Assembly (NCBI RefSeq): GCF_001683335.1
Contig: NZ_CP016201.1
Span: 1,096,468-1,149,876 of the forward strand
Length of the DNA: 53,409 bases
DNA from: Selenomonas sp. oral taxon 126
GTDB lineage: Bacteria > Bacillota > Negativicutes > Selenomonadales > Selenomonadaceae
Direction of reading: 5' to 3'
The position numbers and the translations under genes are program-made. The notes below the pieces were generated by a model that saw only the letters and a program-made list of their open reading frames with translations, had not been told where the DNA came from and did no database searches. Positions 51,773-53,409 of the stretch are shown here, piece by piece (positions within the stretch are counted from its first letter, which is position 1; every line of letters begins with the position of its first letter).

Positions 51773-51876
51773 TTGTTCCTATTGCGAAAGTCTGCTATAC
51801 TCAAATGAGCGATGATCTGTTTCGTGCAGACTTTCATCAAAATGCTGTCAGTGTCCGCTGGCAGCATTTTTCTTTT
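51773..51876 (+). ncRNA. Candidate small RNA upstream of parA
   Basis: On the plus strand TTGTTC (51773-51778), a 17-bp spacer and TATACT (51796-51801) is a good promoter. Transcription from about 51808 would end at AAAATGCTG/CAGCATTTT plus T run (51839-51876), giving about 70 nt and no open frame. GAAAGTCTGC (51786) and GCAGACTTTC (51826) form a perfect 10-bp inverted repeat across the promoter. The same hairpin could instead end the leftward zinc-ribbon/XRE transcript. Confidence 0.4.
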
Positions 51877-51949
51877 GGGGCTGAACGGGATTCTGCTCTG
51901 TGTTCCTCTAGCATATCAGAGAAACAACACCAAAAAATCCTATGATTTT

Positions 51950-52441
51950 TCACTTTAGCTGATCTCCCCATATATCAAGCACATCTGTGCCGAGGCATTC
52001 AGCTATTTTCATAGCAACCAATGTTGACGGAATCTCCGGCTCGACATCATCCTCATATTTGACATACAGATGAAATGGAATGCCGATCGATTCTATGACC
52101 TCTCGCTGTGACAGTTTCTTTCGTGCCCGAATCTGCCGCAGACGGTTTCCAATACGACGTTGGAAAGAAGCAAGAAAAGGACTCTCCTCTACAAACGTCT
52201 TCCCGCAATCGTGGCAACGATAGCGTCGCCGATTGTAAACGTATCTCTTAGTCGCCCCCGGGATTCCACGCAACACCTGTGGACGGTATTGATGTACGCC
52301 GATATGGGTTGAGCTGCAAAAAGGGCAGGTGATATGCCCCGGATGCGGCAGATGAAAATGTACCTCTCCATCCGTCATGCTCTCCACACAATCATCAGGG
52401 AGTCTATCAACATAGTTGACAAACTCCGTGGGCTTTATCAT
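51950..52441 (-). CDS. ISL3 zinc ribbon fused to XRE regulator
   Basis: A 163-residue protein. Residues 1-95 correspond to the N terminus of the ISL3 transposase at the other end of the element: HITCPFC and YVYNRRRYRCHDCGKTF with Cys 39, 42, 76 and 79, against YIYNRRRYRCQDCGKAF in the transposase. Residues about 97-158 are a Cro/CI-type helix-turn-helix (NRLRQIRARKKLSQREVIESIGI, KYEDDVEPEIPSTLVAMKIAECL). The catalytic core is absent. In such transposases the N-terminal domains bind the terminal repeats, so this looks like a domesticated end-binding repressor. ATG 52441 follows AGAGGTGAG, and its promoter region is the right terminal repeat itself. Confidence 0.88.
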   Translation of the reverse strand: MIKPTEFVNYVDRLPDDCVESMTDGEVHFHLPHPGHITCPFCSSTHIGVHQYRPQVLRGIPGATKRYVYNRRRYRCHDCGKTFVEESPFLASFQRRIGNRLRQIRARKKLSQREVIESIGIPFHLYVKYEDDVEPEIPSTLVAMKIAECLGTDVLDIWGDQLK

Positions 52442-52480
52442 ATTCTCACCTCTTTTCAGGCAAAAAAATAAATGCTGCGA

Positions 52481-52497
52481 AGATACAATTTGTATCT
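52481..52497. promoter_or_regulatory. Palindromic operator at right end
   Basis: AGATACAATTTGTATCT is a palindrome around one central base. It sits just inside the right terminal repeat, overlapping its last three bases, and 40 bases upstream of the zinc-ribbon/XRE start. Longer flanking pairing (AATAAATG with CATTTATT) makes a hairpin with T7 on the minus strand, which may also terminate the chemotaxis gene. Confidence 0.65.
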
Positions 52498-52519
52498 CCA
52501 CAACATTTATTATAGAGCC
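52495..52519 (-). repeat. Right terminal inverted repeat
   Basis: On the minus strand GGCTCT, then ATAAT, then AAATGTTGTGGAGA, matching the left end at 21 of 25 positions. It contains an inward-facing TATAAT (52514-52509), a perfect -10 hexamer. Confidence 0.93.
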
Positions 52520-52527
52520 ACTATTAC
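52520..52527. repeat. Right target-site duplication ACTATTAC
   Basis: An exact copy of the 8 bases left of the element. On the minus strand it contains the TAA stop of the chemotaxis gene (52526-52524). Confidence 0.95.
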
Positions 52528-53409
52528 AGCTTAAACTTCGACGTAATATCGTTGAGCTTGCTTGCCGTCTGTGCGAGGGACTCGGCGCTGTCGCTCACGT
52601 CGTGTAGGCTCGCGCTCTGCTCCTCGGAGGCGGCGGCGACGGTCTCGGCATTCGCGCCCGTCTTCTCTGCGACGGCGCTGATGTTCTGCGCGTTGCCGAC
52701 GACATCCTGCATATCGTTCGCCGTGTGGTCGACTGCCTGACTGATCTGCTCGATGTTCGTGCGGACATCCTCGAGACGTTTCCGGATGGAGTCAAAGCTC
52801 TTCTCCGTCTCCACGGTGACTTCTTTGCTCGCCGCAACCTTCTCCTCGGCACTCTCGATTGCGCCTGCGGCGACCTGGATGCTCTCGATCATATGGGTGA
52901 TGGTCTGCTCGATCTCGTTCGTGGCGGCAGAGCTCTGCTCGGCGAGTTTTCTGACCTCCTCGGCAACGACGGCAAAGCCGCGTCCCGCCTCACCTGCACG
53001 CGCAGCCTCGATGGCGGCGTTGAGGGCGAGGAGGTTCGTCTGACCCGCGATTTCACGGATGGTGGTGACGACGTTCTTGATGGCATCGGAGCTCGTGACG
53101 AGCTTCTCAGAGACATGTGCAATCTCGGTCATGGCGTTGCTGACGGTATCATTCTGCTGGACGAGCTCGTGAATGTACTTCATACCCCGGTTCGCGTCGT
53201 CCACCGCGTCGCATGCGGTCTGGTTCGCATGAACACCGCTCGCGCTCATCTCCTCGGTGCGCGCGCTGACCTGCTCGATGGCATTCGAGATCTCGCTGAT
53301 GCTGCTGTTGTTGTGCACGGCGTCGGATGCAACATCCGTGATCGTGTGCGCGATGCTCTCGGAGACCTGCATCTGTGACTGGACGAAGTTCGAGAGGTCG
53401 CTGCTTGCA
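52524..53409 (-). CDS. Methyl-accepting chemotaxis protein, 3' part
   Basis: The C-terminal signalling part of a chemotaxis receptor; the gene runs beyond the window's right edge. The frame is open to the end and the in-frame Met near 53372 is internal. The highly conserved hairpin tip is clear ([38 protein letters not shown]). It is flanked by long coiled coils with methylation-type Gln/Glu-rich heptads and ends [16 protein letters not shown]. The mobile element inserted exactly at its stop codon, which the target duplication rebuilds, so the protein should be unaffected. Confidence 0.93.
   Translation of the reverse strand, partial: ASSDLSNFVQSQMQVSESIAHTITDVASDAVHNNSSISEISNAIEQVSARTEEMSASGVHANQTACDAVDDANRGMKYIHELVQQNDTVSNAMTEIAHVSEKLVTSSDAIKNVVTTIREIAGQTNLLALNAAIEAARAGEAGRGFAVVAEEVRKLAEQSSAATNEIEQTITHMIESIQVAAGAIESAEEKVAASKEVTVETEKSFDSIRKRLEDVRTNIEQISQAVDHTANDMQDVVGNAQNISAVAEKTGANAETVAAASEEQSASLHDVSDSAESLAQTASKLNDITSKFKL

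Larger units (their letters stand above)
21441..52519. mobile_element. 31-kb conjugative transposon with ISL3 ends
   Basis: The element is bounded by terminal inverted repeats at 21441-21465 and 52495-52519 and by a perfect 8-bp target duplication. Its length is 31,079 bp. It carries an ISL3 transposase at the left end, a transposase-derived zinc-ribbon/XRE protein at the right end, a full RP4-like type IV secretion system, a MobA/MobL relaxase, topoisomerase III, ParA/ParB, a replication-initiator-like protein, an AbiEii toxin and an ArdC-like protein. GC content is visibly lower than the flanks and none of the chromosomal GC-rich repeats occur inside. No phage-type integrase is seen. The boundaries are seen directly; mobility of the whole unit is inferred. 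Confidence 0.9.

Noticed and set aside
49942-52441. The chromosomal parS sequence (TGTTTCACGTGAAACA type) near parAB
   Set aside because: I did not find it by eye in this region. The dispersed GTGTCCATAATGGACAC palindrome is the better candidate site.
21441-52519. A site-specific integrase within the element
   Set aside because: All open frames were read for tyrosine or serine recombinase motifs and none was found. The topoisomerase and relaxase are clearly different families.

Overview
The window looks like a chromosome segment of a diderm Firmicute of the Negativicutes, most likely Selenomonas or a close relative. Four things point there: a sodium-pumping decarboxylase of the methylmalonyl-CoA/oxaloacetate type, an outer-membrane porin that begins with an SLH domain (OmpM/Mep45 type), flagellar and chemotaxis genes, and a strongly GC-rich chromosome with many copies of a short palindromic repeat (core GCCTCCCCCG...CGGGGGAGG). 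The species assignment is inference.

Region 1 (1-21432) is ordinary chromosome. In order it holds a Nif3-like protein, lepA, hemW, a glutaredoxin-like protein, the delta and beta subunits of a Na+-translocating decarboxylase behind a structured RNA leader, cbiL with a corrinoid/siderophore-type ABC importer, an orphan RelB/DinJ-like antitoxin, the SLH porin, a decayed GNAT toxin with its intact antitoxin-like partner, yjfB and a FliD-like gene, mtaB, tRNA-Arg(ACG), a TetR regulator, two radical-SAM haem-pathway enzymes (AhbC/NirJ1-like and AhbD/NirJ2-like, the second with a His-rich tail), and a Cd/Zn-type P-type ATPase operon behind an ArsR-type operator. A 26-residue hydrophobic peptide gene lies just before the insertion.

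Region 2 (21441-52519) is a single 31,079-bp mobile element, visibly lower in GC. Its ends are 25-bp imperfect inverted repeats (21 of 25 positions identical), and a perfect 8-bp target duplication, ACTATTAC, lies outside each end. At the left end is an ISL3-family DDE transposase. At the right end is a protein that joins an ISL3-transposase zinc ribbon to an XRE repressor-type helix-turn-helix. Between them lies a complete conjugation and maintenance cargo: topoisomerase III, an RP4-Trb-like type IV secretion system with outer-membrane core (TrbB, C, D, E, F, G, I, J, L, TraF, TraG), a MobA/MobL relaxase preceded by a run of hairpins, an AbiEii-type toxin, an ArdC-like protein, a replication-initiator-like protein, ParB and ParA. 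I see no tyrosine or serine integrase. The simplest reading is a conjugative transposon, or captured conjugative plasmid, moved by an ISL3 transposase. The two end repeats differ exactly where they would supply TTGACA (left, reading outward) and TATAAT (right, reading inward), so joining the ends with a 5-bp spacer would create a consensus promoter for the zinc-ribbon/XRE gene.

Inside the element a 17-bp palindrome, GTGTCCATAATGGACAC, and close variants lie just upstream of several transfer operons and inside parB, suggesting a KorB-like regulon. One VirB6-type gene encodes an unusual three-part protein: M23 peptidase, TrbL channel and lytic transglycosylase.

Region 3 (52524-53409) is chromosome again: the 3' part of a methyl-accepting chemotaxis gene. 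Its stop codon lies inside the target duplication, so the insertion left its reading frame intact.
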